The notes below the pieces were generated by a model. The model ran no database searches. It saw nothing but the letters and a program-made list of their open reading frames with translations, and had not been told where the DNA came from. 5,573 nucleotides of DNA from an uncultured Lachnospiraceae bacterium. Its GTDB lineage: Bacteria; Bacillota; Clostridia; Lachnospirales; Lachnospiraceae. How positions within the stretch are numbered: position 1 is the stretch's first letter; every line of letters starts with the position of its first letter. Shown piece after piece: positions 5,531 to 5,573 of this stretch. The position numbers were made by a program, and so were the translations under genes. The stretch spans positions 1 through 5,573 of the forward strand of contig CABQGZ010000251.1 of NCBI GenBank assembly GCA_902463835.1, given 5' to 3'.

Positions 5531-5573
5531 TAGGAAGTTTATTTTTTTCGTAAAAGAACATGTGAACCTGTAC

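Noticed and set aside
5454..5561. A 36-residue N-terminal extension of the ATPase from an in-frame ATG at 5561
   Set aside because: This stretch contains the TTGACA promoter and the 12-2-12 operator, has AT-rich non-family residues, and the family-like His-rich start at 5453 has a strong ribosome binding site.
5549..5573. A second ArsR-type operator at the right edge (GAACATGTGAAC)
   Set aside because: The two GAAC copies are direct rather than inverted, and the sequence is cut by the window edge. No 12-2-12 dyad can be built from what is visible.

Overview
The window looks like a chromosomal or accessory segment of a low-to-mid GC Gram-positive bacterium, most likely a gut Clostridia member of the Lachnospiraceae type. 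The reasons are strong GGAGG-type ribosome binding sites 6-8 bases before each start, AT-rich intergenic regions with sigma-A-like promoters, and protein families that resemble Lachnospiraceae ones. The organism assignment rests on recalled family resemblance, not on a search.

Left part (1-1625). The first 28 bases are the 5' end of a leftward gene whose first residues (MAKSANLYA) match the start of RelB/DinJ-type antitoxins, with a clean promoter and a palindrome between -35 and -10. Back to back with it is a rightward gene for a 356-residue protein. This has an N-terminal MacroD/YmdB-like macro domain (ADP-ribose binding or hydrolysis) fused to a C-terminal helical, helix-turn-helix-like domain. 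Its start region carries a perfect 7-5-7 inverted repeat. Directly behind it is the 3' part of a von Willebrand factor A (vWA) gene. The N-terminal part with the first metal-site motif is gone, so this is a 5'-truncated pseudogene and probably the relic of a macro-vWA gene pair.

Middle (1626-2633). A promoter overlapping a 22-bp near-perfect palindrome precedes a 302-residue regulator with an XRE helix-turn-helix and a TPR-like helical C-terminus, RRNPP-like in architecture. No signal peptide gene is visible beside it. It converges with the next gene with only 7 bp between the stop codons.

Right part (2641-5573, leftward). This is a metal-resistance unit: a P1B-type Zn/Cd/Pb exporter ATPase (763 residues, His/Cys-rich N-terminus) followed by an ArsR/SmtB-family sensor. 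The sensor keeps the ligands of both known SmtB metal sites (alpha3N: C14, H18, C61, D64; alpha5: D104, H106, H117, E120). A 12-2-12 SmtB/CzrA-type operator lies at the predicted transcription start of the ATPase, under a TTGACA promoter. The expected circuit is that the metal-free sensor represses the ATPase gene, and zinc or cadmium binding releases it so that the ATPase pumps the metal out. The sensor gene seems to have its own promoter and a roughly 100-nt leader with a GC-rich long-range inverted repeat.

The metal unit is well understood. The less familiar part is the macro-fusion gene with its decayed vWA partner, flanked by a toxin-antitoxin start and an XRE/TPR regulator.
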